Positions 25,523-33,635 of a DNA stretch of 64,000 bases are shown in pieces. A program made the position numbers and the translations under genes. Source of the stretch: Actinomyces sp. oral taxon 897 (GTDB lineage Bacteria > Actinomycetota > Actinomycetes > Actinomycetales > Actinomycetaceae). The notes under the pieces are model-generated. The model worked only from the letters and a program-made list of their open reading frames with translations. It was not told the origin of the DNA and did not search any database. The stretch is from positions 2,418,001-2,482,000 of the forward strand of contig NZ_CP027236.1 of the NCBI RefSeq assembly GCF_002999235.1. Direction: 5' to 3'. How positions within the stretch are numbered: position 1 is the first letter of the stretch; every line of letters starts with the position of its first letter.

Positions 25523-26095
25523 TTAGAACGGGTGTCCCACAATAGTGGCTAGGACGTCAAGGCTCAGCACGGCGACGTCGTCCTGCTCCTGGGTACCGAC
25601 GTCTACCGTGTCCTGGGCCAGGGCGGCGATGAAGATGAGCCAGGCGCGCAGGTTGCGGTGCATGGCGGGGGTGTCCTCGGCGCCGGTCAGCGCCAGGATC
25701 CGTTCAATGTGCATGGCGTGGCTGCGCTCGACCAGGGCGCCGGCCTCGGTGGCGTCACTGGATGAGTACAGCTCGCTCAGGCTGGTGGTGGAGGTGCGGA
25801 AGTGTTTTATGTAGGCGCGCAGCGCCTTCTCGACGTTCTCCTGGGGCGTCAGCGAGGCGTCCGGGGCGGTCTCCGCCAGGAGCCCCGCGGCCTCCGCCGC
25901 CAGGACCGCGCCGAGTAATTCCTCCTTACCAGGGAAGTAGTGGTAGATGAGGGTCCGCGCCACGCCAGCGTCCTTGGCGACAGCGCTCATGGAGGTGCCG
26001 ACGACACCGTCGCGGGCGAAGTGCTGGGCGGCGACGGCAATGATCTGGGCGCGGCGCTCCTCGGGGCTGAGCCGGGAGCCGGTCGTATTGATCAT
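25523..26095 (-). CDS. TetR/AcrR-family transcriptional regulator
   Basis: 190 residues. The N-terminal helix-turn-helix ERRAQIIAVAAQHFARDGVVGTSMSAVAKDAGVARTLIYHYFPGKEELL is diagnostic of TetR repressors. The C-terminal ligand domain is unremarkable. I start at the ATG at 26095, because the 27 codons upstream have no family similarity. It probably represses its own promoter or the NAD(P)-binding gene downstream; this is inferred from position. Confidence 0.9.
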   Translation of the reverse strand: MINTTGSRLSPEERRAQIIAVAAQHFARDGVVGTSMSAVAKDAGVARTLIYHYFPGKEELLGAVLAAEAAGLLAETAPDASLTPQENVEKALRAYIKHFRTSTTSLSELYSSSDATEAGALVERSHAMHIERILALTGAEDTPAMHRNLRAWLIFIAALAQDTVDVGTQEQDDVAVLSLDVLATIVGHPF

Positions 26096-26251
26096 GTGTC
26101 TAAGATAGGTTGCGGTGGGGCAGATATCAAATGTGACATCCCGGTGCTCCGTCCTCACCCTGTGCTCCGTCCTCACCCCGGTGCCCGATCCGCTCAGTGC
26201 CGCCAGGCGGAGCCGTCGCCCGGGGCGTGGGTACCGTGTCAGGGAACCGGC

Positions 26252-27847
26252 TCAGTGCCGCCAGGCGGTGCTTCGGGCGCGCAGGCCGTTGAGCAGCGCC
26301 CGCGCCCCCATGAGGACCCAGGCGAACGACAGCCACAGCCACACCAGGCCGGTGCTCCCCTCCGGGGTCCCGGCCCCGCCCAGGAGCCCGGTGCCGCCCA
26401 GGAGCCCGGTGCCGACGGCGGCGGCCAGGGGCAGGTAGGGGACCAGGGTCCCCAAGCCCGCCCAGGCCAGGTAGCGCCCGTCACCCGCCCCCATGAGGAC
26501 CCCGTCGAGCAGGTAGACGACCCCGGCCAGGGGCAGGGCGCTGGCCGCAATGAGCAGCGGCGGGACGCAGGCGCCCAGGACCGCCGGGTCGGAGGTGAAC
26601 AGGTGGGGCAGCCAGGGGGAGCCCACGGCCAGCAGGAGGCCGAGGAGGGCGCCCGCCCCCGCGCCCCAGGCCGTGGTACGTCGCAGCAGGGTGCTCACGC
26701 CCGCGTCCTGGTGGGCCTGGTCGGCTGTCTGGGCAAATGTCGGAAGTTCCTTATGAGAACCCGCGTCCTGGTGGGCCTGGTCGGCTGAGGCCCGGCCCAG
26801 TGCCGTCCCAATGAGCGCCTGGGCGGCAATGGCCAGGGCGTCCAGGGCGAAGGCGACGAAGTTCCACAGCGAGCTCACCACCTGGTGCGCCGCCAGGGCG
26901 GTGGTCCCCAGGGCGGTCGCCGCCCACACGGTCGCCAGGATCGCCGCACGCAGGCAGAGCGTACGCACCAGGAGCGGGGTCCCGGTCCCCAGGGAGGCGG
27001 TCAGCCCCTGTCGGTGCGGTCCCCAGGTGACGCCGTCGCGCCTGGCCGCGCCCAGGACCGGCGCCGCCAGGGCCAGGGCCATGACCGTCTGGGCCGCCGC
27101 CGTGCCCAGGCCGGATCCCGCGATCCCCATGCCGACGCCGTAGAGCAGCACGGCGTTGACCGCCACATTGAGCACGGCCCCGGCAGTGGCCACTACGAAG
27201 GGCGTCCGGGTGTCCAGCAGGCCGCGCAGGGTCCCGGTGGCCGCGTAGACCACGAGCATGCCGGGGATGCCGGGGGCGGAGGCGCGCAGGTAGGCGGTCG
27301 CGGCCTCGGCCACCTGCCCGTCCGCGTCCAGGGCGGCCACGACCCAGGGGGCTGCCAGGGCCAGGAGCGTGCCCGCCACGACGCCAATGAGCCCGGCCAG
27401 CCACATGCCGTCGACCCCGGCCCGCAGGGCGGCCGAACGCCGTCCCGCCCCGAACAGCCGGGCGGTGGTGGCCGTGGTTGCGTAGGCCAGGAAGACGAAC
27501 AGGCCCACGACGGTGGTCAGGACCGTCGAGGCCAGGGACAGGCCCGCCAGCGAGGTGGGGCCCAGGTGGCCCACCATGGCCGAGTCAATGAGGACGAAGA
27601 GCGGCTCGGCCACCAGCGCGCCCAGTGCGGGCAGGGCCAGGGAGAGGATCTGCCGGTTCAGGCTAGCTGTGCGGGGCGGCGTGGTCGGGGGCGCTGTGGT
27701 TCCGTGGGGCGCCGGGGTCCTGTGGGGCGCCGAGGGTGTCGGGGTCTCGTGGGGCGCCGGGGACGGCGAGGGTGCTGTGGTCCCGTGGGACGGCGAGGGT
27801 GCGTGGGGCTCGGCGGGAACGGGCGACGGGCTGGACGTATTAGGCAC
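26252..27847 (-). CDS. MATE-family efflux transporter (DinF-like)
   Basis: About 531 residues with some twelve membrane segments. It starts its core with LNRQILSLALPALGALVAEPLFVLIDSAMVGHLG, the MATE/DinF signature, and exports drugs or metabolites by ion antiport. GTG at 27847 follows GGAGGT closely. The frame stays open to 28141, but that part encodes intergenic repeats. The first 60 residues are a Pro/Ser/Thr/His-rich repeat (APHGTTAP, PSPSPAPHETP). A 20-residue duplication (DQAHQDAG...DQAHQDAG) in a cytoplasmic loop comes from a 60-bp tandem duplication. The C-terminal end is also partly duplicated beyond the stop (CTCAGTGCCGCCAGGCGG near 26196 and 26250). Confidence 0.87.
   Translation of the reverse strand: MPNTSSPSPVPAEPHAPSPSHGTTAPSPSPAPHETPTPSAPHRTPAPHGTTAPPTTPPRTASLNRQILSLALPALGALVAEPLFVLIDSAMVGHLGPTSLAGLSLASTVLTTVVGLFVFLAYATTATTARLFGAGRRSAALRAGVDGMWLAGLIGVVAGTLLALAAPWVVAALDADGQVAEAATAYLRASAPGIPGMLVVYAATGTLRGLLDTRTPFVVATAGAVLNVAVNAVLLYGVGMGIAGSGLGTAAAQTVMALALAAPVLGAARRDGVTWGPHRQGLTASLGTGTPLLVRTLCLRAAILATVWAATALGTTALAAHQVVSSLWNFVAFALDALAIAAQALIGTALGRASADQAHQDAGSHKELPTFAQTADQAHQDAGVSTLLRRTTAWGAGAGALLGLLLAVGSPWLPHLFTSDPAVLGACVPPLLIAASALPLAGVVYLLDGVLMGAGDGRYLAWAGLGTLVPYLPLAAAVGTGLLGGTGLLGGAGTPEGSTGLVWLWLSFAWVLMGARALLNGLRARSTAWRH
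26700..26787. repeat. 28-bp direct repeat inside the MATE gene
   Basis: A 28-bp segment beginning CCCGCGTCCTGGTGGG occurs at 26700-26727 and 26760-26787, separated by 32 bp of lower-GC sequence. The 60-bp unit keeps the reading frame and adds 20 residues. Confidence 0.9.
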
Positions 27848-27856
27848 AGGACCTCC

Positions 27857-28198
27857 GGAGACGACGCCCCAGTCTCTCACGCCCGCCCTCCTCTCACGCC
27901 CGCCCTCCTGCCCGGTGGCGGCACCCCACCGCTCCTGGGCGGAGGGGCACTGCCCCTCGTTCCTGTCAGCCTTGGTGACCGGCGCTCCACCGCTCCTGGG
28001 TGGAAGCGGCGGGTGCCGTCTCATGCTGGTCCCCGGGCGGCACCCCACCGCTCCTGGGTGGAGGGGCGCCTCGTTCCCACTGCTGGCGGCGCCCCAGCAC
28101 CACCGTCTGCCGGTGAGCCGCTTCCACGTGCTCGTTCCCACCGCTGGCGGCGCCCCAGACGGGTCGGGCGGCGGCCGACCTGAAGGACAGGATGAGGT
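27857..28198. repeat. Degenerate ~60-bp repeats upstream of the MATE gene
   Basis: CCACCGCTCCTGGG(C/T)GGA occurs at 27926, 27988 and 28045. A second unit, GTTCCCAC(T/C)GCTGGCGGC, occurs at 28073 and 28134. Offsets are 57-62 bp. No gene is visible; the open minus-strand frame here is a product of the repeats. Confidence 0.7.
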
Positions 28199-28395
28199 TC
28201 ATCCACAGACTTGTCCACTTATCCACAGATTTTGTACACATTTTGTACTACGATGGGCGGGCTGGCGGTGACAGCGGGAAAACGTTGGAACTAGGCCGAT
28301 ATCCGCTGGTGGCGTAGCAGTTTTTCCACAGTTCTACCCCGTCTGTCCCCATGTCCGACGGCGCGTCCTCCACAGGCTCTGCCCACATATCCACA
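28199..28395. promoter_or_regulatory. Cluster of DnaA-box-like sites upstream of dnaB
   Basis: A perfect TTATCCACA lies at 28219-28227. Close variants are TCATCCACA (28199-28207), TTGTCCACT (28211-28219), TTTTCCACA (28322-28330) and ATATCCACA (28387-28395), all on the plus strand. An AT-rich stretch with TTTTGTACACATTTTGTAC follows at 28229. The known DnaA box is TTATNCACA. The cluster may let DnaA regulate dnaB, or act as a DnaA-titration or origin-like site. Confidence 0.65.
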
Positions 28396-28547
28396 GGCGT
28401 CCCCCGCTCCTCCACACCCTGCCGGTCCTGAGCGTTTGCGCCCCGGCGCCTGCGTGGCTATCGTGCACGCGCACGCGAGACGGGGCACCTCCGGGAAGGG
28501 CTCGTGGGCCAGGGGGCCTGTTTGCGCGCACGCGAGAAGGAGGCGTT

Positions 28548-29981
28548 ATGACCGAGGTGAGCTCCGCCGTCGGGCCCGCGGGGGACGGCGACCAGGCCAT
28601 CCGCTACGACGGCGCCTTCGACCGCCTCCCGCCCCAGGATCTTGAGGCCGAGATGGCCACGCTCGGCGGCATGCTCCTGAGCAAGGAGGCCATTACCGAC
28701 GTCATCGAGGTCCTGCGCGGCACCGAGTTCTACAAGCCCGCTCACGAGTCGATCTTCGACGCCATTGTGGAGGTCTACAACCGCTCCGAGCCTGCCGACC
28801 CCCTCATTGTCGCCGACGAGCTGGCCAAGCGCGGCGAGCTGGAGCGCGTGGGCGGGGCACCCTACCTCGCCAGCCTCATGGCCACCGTCCCCACCGCCGC
28901 CAACGCCGGCTACTACGCGCGGATCGTCAAGGAGAAGTCCCTCATGCGCGGCCTGGTCCAGGCGGGGACCCGCATTACCCAGCTCGGTTACTCAACCGAC
29001 GCCGGGGATATTGACGACCTCGTCACCCTGGCTGAGGCGGAGGTCTACTCCGTGGCCCACCGCGACGGTGACAAGCAGGACTACGCCGTGGTCGGTGATC
29101 TCCTTAACGAGGCGAACCTGAAGATCGAGGCGGGCCAGTCCCGGGAGTCCGGCGTCATGACCGGGGTCCCCACGGGCTTTGTCGAGCTCGACGAGCTCAC
29201 CGGGGGCCTGCACGGCGGGCAGATGATTATCGTCGCCGCCCGACCCGCCATGGGCAAGTCCACCCTCGCCGTCGACTTCTGTCGCAGCGCCTCCATCCAC
29301 GCGAGCATTGACGGCAAGCACATCCCCTCCTGCTACTTCTCCCTGGAGATGGGGCGCATGGAGATTATGATGCGTATCCTGGCCGCCGAGTCCGGGGTGG
29401 ACATGACTAAGCTACGTGGAGGACGCCGTATGGATGAGCGGGACTGGGAGGACGTGGCCCGTGCCTACAACCCCGTCTCCGAGGCGCCCCTCTATATTGA
29501 CGACTCTCCCCACCTCACCATGCCGGAGATCCGCTCCAAGGCCCTGCGTCTCAAGCAGCACGGGGACCTGGGTCTCATGGTCGTCGACTACCTCCAGCTC
29601 ATGACCTCGGGCAAACGTGTGGAGTCCCGTCAGCAGGAGGTCTCGGAGTTCTCCCGCTCCCTCAAGCTGCTGGCCAAGGAGCTGGACATCCCCGTGGTGG
29701 CGGTGGCTCAGCTCAACCGTGGTCCTGAGCAGCGTACCGGGAACAAGCCGCAGATGAGTGACCTGCGAGAGTCCGGCTCCCTGGAGCAGGACGCCGACAT
29801 TATTATGCTTCTACACCGTCCCGAGTACTACAACAGCGACGAGCGCGCCGGTGAGGCCGACATTATTGTGGCCAAGCACCGCAATGGTCAGACTAGGACC
29901 ATCCCGGTCATATTCCAGGGGCACCTGTCACGCTTTGCCAATATGGCCCAGGGTGTGGGCGCCGAGCCCGCCTACGACTAG
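28548..29981 (+). CDS. dnaB: Replicative DNA helicase
   Basis: 477 residues. The DnaB N-terminal domain (LPPQDLEAEMATLGGMLLSKEAITDVIEVL) is followed by a RecA-like helicase domain. Walker A is AARPAMGKSTLAVDF near residue 230 and Walker B is LMVVDYLQLM. QLNRGPEQRTGNKPQMSDLRESGSLEQDAD carries the arginine-finger region. It is a hexameric ring that unwinds DNA at the fork. There is no intein. The ATG at 28548 follows GAAGGAGG. DnaA-like boxes lie upstream and a 22-bp repeat array downstream. Confidence 0.97.
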   Translation: MTEVSSAVGPAGDGDQAIRYDGAFDRLPPQDLEAEMATLGGMLLSKEAITDVIEVLRGTEFYKPAHESIFDAIVEVYNRSEPADPLIVADELAKRGELERVGGAPYLASLMATVPTAANAGYYARIVKEKSLMRGLVQAGTRITQLGYSTDAGDIDDLVTLAEAEVYSVAHRDGDKQDYAVVGDLLNEANLKIEAGQSRESGVMTGVPTGFVELDELTGGLHGGQMIIVAARPAMGKSTLAVDFCRSASIHASIDGKHIPSCYFSLEMGRMEIMMRILAAESGVDMTKLRGGRRMDERDWEDVARAYNPVSEAPLYIDDSPHLTMPEIRSKALRLKQHGDLGLMVVDYLQLMTSGKRVESRQQEVSEFSRSLKLLAKELDIPVVAVAQLNRGPEQRTGNKPQMSDLRESGSLEQDADIIMLLHRPEYYNSDERAGEADIIVAKHRNGQTRTIPVIFQGHLSRFANMAQGVGAEPAYD

Positions 29982-30079
29982 CTGGCCACTGCCCCGCCTG
30001 CGGCGGCCTGTTCACGTGGGCGCCGAGCCGCAGGGCCAGTGTCGGGACAGCGTGCCCTCCCCGCCCGCCCGCTCACCGC

Positions 30080-30154
30080 GAGAACGGTACTTATTCTTCG
30101 CGAGAACGGTACTTGTTGCTCGTGAGAACGGTACTTGTTGGCCGTGAGAACGGG
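30080..30154 (+). repeat. 22-bp-period 3'-end repeat array, four units
   Basis: GAGAACGG units start at 30080, 30102, 30124 and 30146. The last is the altered distal form (GAGAACGGGGGCC). The array follows dnaB (stop 29981) and has its orientation. Confidence 0.92.
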
Positions 30155-30414
30155 GGCCGTCCGAGACGCTGGTCGGCGCTGGGCCCAGGTGCGGGTCCTC
30201 GACGGCGGAGCGGTCCGTGCCAGCGTCCACTCCTCCCCGGGGTGCGGTCGGGAGCCCGTCAGGGCGCCTACCCGACGAGCCCTGGACGCTGGCGTCCTCC
30301 CTGGGCGCAGTCAGAGCCCCCTCCCGCTGGCTGCTCGCTGGCAGCCCGGCGTCCTAGGTGGCCGTGTTCCGGGGGCGGGTGGTTTTTAGCCCCTTTCCTG
30401 CCACCCCGCCGGGG
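30155..30414. other. Spacer between facing repeat arrays downstream of dnaB
   Basis: 260 bp without a supported gene between the dnaB-side array and the hairpin at 30415. It includes a T-run (GGTTTTTAGCCCC near 30381). Confidence 0.45.
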
Positions 30415-30483
30415 ACGTGCCTTGGTCGTCGAGGACGTGCCCTAGGGGGCCTCTAGGGTACGCCCCCGACGACCAAGGTACGT
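30415..30483. terminator. Long imperfect hairpin between convergent genes
   Basis: ACGTGCCTTGGTCGTCG (30415-30431) pairs with 30467-30483 at 16 of 17 positions. A second inner stem is formed by GTGCCCTAG and CTAGGGTAC. It lies between dnaB (+) and the GT2-GtrA gene (-) and may terminate both. Confidence 0.6.
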
Positions 30484-30485
30484 CG

Positions 30486-30551
30486 CCGAGGAACAAGTAC
30501 CGTTCTCACGGCAAACAAGTACCGTTCTCGCGACGAATAAGTACCGTTCTC
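30486..30551 (-). repeat. 22-bp-period 3'-end repeat array, three units
   Basis: On the minus strand GAGAAC begins at 30551, 30529 and 30507. It lies about 40 bp after the stop of the GT2-GtrA gene and points the same way. Here the distal unit is not altered. Confidence 0.9.
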
Positions 30552-30591
30552 GCGGGTGGCGAGGCGGGCAGGCAGGCAGGCGCGGGCGGGG

Positions 30592-32007
30592 TTAGCCGCT
30601 GCGTCCTCGGCGGAAGACCAGGTGCCGCTGGGCCAGGTAGCTGACGACGTAGACGGTACCGTCGCCCACGAGCTTGGCGGTCCCCACCCCCAGGCCGAGC
30701 CCGGTCAGCACCCTGAGCATGAGGTAGCTGGCCGCCAGGAGCACCAGGGCCAGCCCCAGGTAGCGTACGGCGGTGCGCCCCACCGTCCCGGCCTGTGCCC
30801 GGAACACCCGACGGTTGAGGAAGAAGTCCGCGGTACCACTGATAATGCGCGCCACCACCACGGAGGTCAGCAGGTCGCCGCTCAGCGCCATGAGCACCAC
30901 CACTCCCACCCAGTCAATGACGAAACTTGCCAGGGAGGCGCCAATAAACCGCAGGAGCGGGGCGTAGATACGGGCGGAGTCCTGGACGGGACGGAAGTGG
31001 CTGGAGGTGTTGCCCGGCTCGTAGACCGTGGCGATCTCCACCTCCTCCACCGCCAGGCCGCGCTCATGGGCCTCCAGGAGCTGGGAGAGCTCGTACTCGT
31101 AGCGGTCGCCGGGCACCGTCTGGAGCCACGCCAGCTCCCCGGCGGGGAAGCCCCGCAGACCCGTCTGGGTGTCGCGCAGGCGCCAGCCGGTCGCCCCGGC
31201 AAAGAGCAGGGCCGTGGCGGTGTTACCCACCCTGGAGCGCAGCGGCACCCTCCCGGTGAAACGGCGCACCCCCAGGGTCATGTGCCCGGTGGTACGGACC
31301 CTGGTGGCGACGGCCCGGATGTCGGCGGGCGTGTGCTGGCCGTCGGCGTCGGCGCACACCACGTCCGCACCCGGCCAGGTGGTGGCGGCCCGGGCCAGGC
31401 CGGTGCGCAGCGCCTGACCCTTGCCGTTGTTGACCTGGTGCGTGACCACGACGGCGCCCTGGGCGCGGGCCCGGGCGAAGACAGCGGCGTAGTCGGGGCC
31501 GCTGCCGTCGTCCACCACGAGGACCCGGCAGCCGGGAAGAGCCTCGTGCAGGTCGTCGACGAGCCCCACCAGGCGGGCGTCCGGCTGGTAGGCGGGGACG
31601 ACCACAGCCAGGCGCGGGGTGCCGGAGGCCTCCAGGACCGCTGCCCGGGCCGAGGCTGGCGTCCGGGACGCAGGGTCCCGGAGTACCCGGGCTGCATGGC
31701 CCAGGGCCGACCCGGAGTCGGAACGGGCCCGGGCTGCATGGCCCAGGGCCGACATTGACGCGGGCCCCGGCTCGGCGAGTGCGGGCCTCGGCTCGGTGGT
31801 CCGGGGTCTCGGGTCGGTGGGCGGGGGCGCTGGCTCGGTGGGCGCGGGCCCCGGGGCCGACGCCGCGTCCCGGGCCGATCGGGCCCCGGCGTAGGAGGTG
31901 CCGGCCTTCTCCTGGGCGGCCAGGGGAGCCTGCGGCCCCTCCAGGGCGGGGCGGGACGAGGGGCGGGCCAGCGGGTAGGAGTCGGTGGACCAGGTTGTCG
32001 GGTTCAT
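30592..32007 (-). CDS. GT2 glycosyltransferase fused to a GtrA-like membrane domain
   Basis: 471 residues. The first 130 residues are Pro/Ala-rich low complexity with an internal duplication (SALGHAAR twice). A GT2 domain follows (RLAVVVPAYQPD near 132; VLVVDDGS; ADADGQHTPAD carrying the metal-binding Asp; TQTGLRGFP). From about residue 345 there are four membrane segments of the GtrA type (LLRFIGASLASFVIDW...; ADFFLNRRVFR). Such proteins pair a polyprenyl-phosphate sugar synthase with a lipid-linked sugar flippase for surface glycan modification. It starts one base after the stop of the phosphodiester-glycosidase-like gene, so the two form an operon. No ribosome binding site contradicts the ATG at 32007. 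Confidence 0.85.
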   Translation of the reverse strand: MNPTTWSTDSYPLARPSSRPALEGPQAPLAAQEKAGTSYAGARSARDAASAPGPAPTEPAPPPTDPRPRTTEPRPALAEPGPASMSALGHAARARSDSGSALGHAARVLRDPASRTPASARAAVLEASGTPRLAVVVPAYQPDARLVGLVDDLHEALPGCRVLVVDDGSGPDYAAVFARARAQGAVVVTHQVNNGKGQALRTGLARAATTWPGADVVCADADGQHTPADIRAVATRVRTTGHMTLGVRRFTGRVPLRSRVGNTATALLFAGATGWRLRDTQTGLRGFPAGELAWLQTVPGDRYEYELSQLLEAHERGLAVEEVEIATVYEPGNTSSHFRPVQDSARIYAPLLRFIGASLASFVIDWVGVVVLMALSGDLLTSVVVARIISGTADFFLNRRVFRAQAGTVGRTAVRYLGLALVLLAASYLMLRVLTGLGLGVGTAKLVGDGTVYVVSYLAQRHLVFRRGRSG

Positions 32008-32008
32008 C

Positions 32009-33214
32009 TCAGGCCCCCTGCGCAATGTAGAGGATGTCGGAGGTGCCACGCTCGCCGCCGTTGGAGGGCCGGTTAATGACCTGCCCGTTGAAGTACATGG
32101 TCGAGGAGCCGCCGCCGTCGAGGTTGTAGGCCACCTGGCACCCCAGGTCCACCATGATCTGGGCCAGCTCGGTCATGGTCACGCCGCGGGAGTAGCCCTC
32201 CTCGCGCCCGTCCACCACGACGAACACGTAGTGCCCCTGCCCGAGCGCCCCCACGGCGGTGCGCGGCTGACGTCCCTGGATGGAGTGGTTGCCGAAGTTC
32301 GTGTCCACCTCCACGGCGTCGATCCCCTCCCGGACCGAGCCGTCCTGCACCAGGGCGGGCCCGAAGCTCAGCGTGTTCCAGGCTCCCGCGTCCAGGAGGG
32401 CCTGGGCGCTGGTGGTGGTCTCGTCGTAGACCTCCATGCGGCCGTCGGTGTAGAGGACCAGGCCCTGGCGGGTCGGGGAGTCGCGGTAGACCACCCCGTT
32501 GCGGATGAGGATGCCGGTGTCGCGGAAGCCGTAGTAGTCGCCGTTGACGGCCAGGAAGGCGTCGTGGGAGGAGGCGATCTGACTGGGTCGGGCCGTGATG
32601 TTGGTGCCGTACTCGTTGTGGGCGAAGGCGCTGCGCACCACGGTGGCGTCGGAGACCGTGATGTCCGCCGTGTAGTAGGTGACCGTCTCGCGGCCCGAGC
32701 CGGTGGTGACGGTGCTAATGCGCACGGTCGTCGACGACGAGGTGTAGCCGTCCTGGGTCAGGGTGGCGTTTGCGGCAGTGGGTGCGGCCGTCCTGGTCAC
32801 CGAGGAGTTCTGGGCCTCGTAGGCCTCGACGTCGGTGATCTCGACGTGGTCGATGACGTAGCGGTTGAGGGCCCAGGCGCCTGTCCCGACCAGGCCGATA
32901 CCCAGGGCGGCGCCGCTGCCCAGGAGGAAGTTGCGCCGGGTGTGGCGCCTGGAGGTACGGGCGGTGGCTGTTGCGCTGCCAGCGGCTGACGGTTTCGCGT
33001 CCGCGCCCTGTTTCGCGTCCGTACCGTGTCCTACGGCCGGGGACGCTGCGGCCGGTGCCGGTGCCGGTGCCGCCGTCAGGGGACCTGAGGCCATCGGCTC
33101 CGTGGCGGAGGCGGGAGCGTGCGTGGTGGTATCCCGGGAGGTGGCCTCGGGGGCGCGGCCGGTGGTGGCCGAGCGGCGGAGTACAGGACGACGCGGGACT
33201 GTGCTGTGTGACAT
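32009..33214 (-). CDS. Phosphodiester glycosidase (NAGPA) domain protein, probably exported
   Basis: 401 residues. An Ala/Pro-rich N-terminus leads into a twin-arginine-like motif and hydrophobic segment (HTRRNFLLGSGAALGIGLVGTGAWAL, about residues 90-115), suggesting Tat export or membrane anchoring. The C-terminal half matches the NAGPA family: ASSHDAFLAVNGDYYG, NTLSFGPALVQDG, QPRTAVGALGQGHYVFVVVDGR and YNLDGGGSSTMYFNG. The family cleaves phosphodiester-linked sugars and occurs in exopolysaccharide loci. With the GT2-GtrA gene immediately downstream it probably acts on a surface glycan. The start at 33214 is preferred over 64 further codons of unlikely composition. Confidence 0.85.
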   Translation of the reverse strand: MSHSTVPRRPVLRRSATTGRAPEATSRDTTTHAPASATEPMASGPLTAAPAPAPAAASPAVGHGTDAKQGADAKPSAAGSATATARTSRRHTRRNFLLGSGAALGIGLVGTGAWALNRYVIDHVEITDVEAYEAQNSSVTRTAAPTAANATLTQDGYTSSSTTVRISTVTTGSGRETVTYYTADITVSDATVVRSAFAHNEYGTNITARPSQIASSHDAFLAVNGDYYGFRDTGILIRNGVVYRDSPTRQGLVLYTDGRMEVYDETTTSAQALLDAGAWNTLSFGPALVQDGSVREGIDAVEVDTNFGNHSIQGRQPRTAVGALGQGHYVFVVVDGREEGYSRGVTMTELAQIMVDLGCQVAYNLDGGGSSTMYFNGQVINRPSNGGERGTSDILYIAQGA

Positions 33215-33361
33215 GCCTTCACGCTGCCGGGCAGGCGTGTGGCTGGCGTCAGCCCCGGTTGTGTGTTCCCTGTGAAGGGACGGCGTGGTGTGCGGCTGCC
33301 GGTCGGGCTGAGGGTGAGGCCGGGGGTGAGGTGCCGTCAGGGTGGTAGTGGCCCAGGCCCC

Positions 33362-33560
33362 GTCCGCGTGTGCGAGGTTAGCCCGGCCGGGTAGCTGGCC
33401 ACCCACAGCGGGTAGGCCCTGTCCGCGTGTGCGAGGTTAACTCGGCCGGGTAGCTGGCCACCCACAGCGGGTAGGCCCTGTCCGCGTGTGCGCGAGGTCA
33501 GCGCTGGGCCAGCGTCAGGGCCGGTGGCCGGACTGGCCCTGACGCCGTGTGCGCGAGGTT
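33362..33560. repeat. 59-bp tandem repeat, three units plus a degenerate fourth
   Basis: GTCCGCGTGTGCGAGGTTA starts at 33362 and 33421, and a variant at 33480, a 59-bp period. A partial copy (GCCGTGTGCGCGAGGTTAGC) follows at about 33544. The first two units share nearly all 59 bases, including GCTGGCCACCCACAGCGGGT. It lies between the divergent NAGPA gene and the 34-39 kb paralogs. Confidence 0.85.
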
Positions 33561-33635
33561 AGCGCGGCGGTGTTGTCCGAGGGTGGGGTCGTCTGGCGAG
33601 CACTTCCCAGACCGTTCCTGTGATATGGGCCATGG

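Noticed and set aside
28199..28395. Chromosomal origin oriC
   Set aside because: DnaA boxes are present, but dnaA and dnaN are not in the window; the site is more simply a regulatory DnaA cluster near dnaB.
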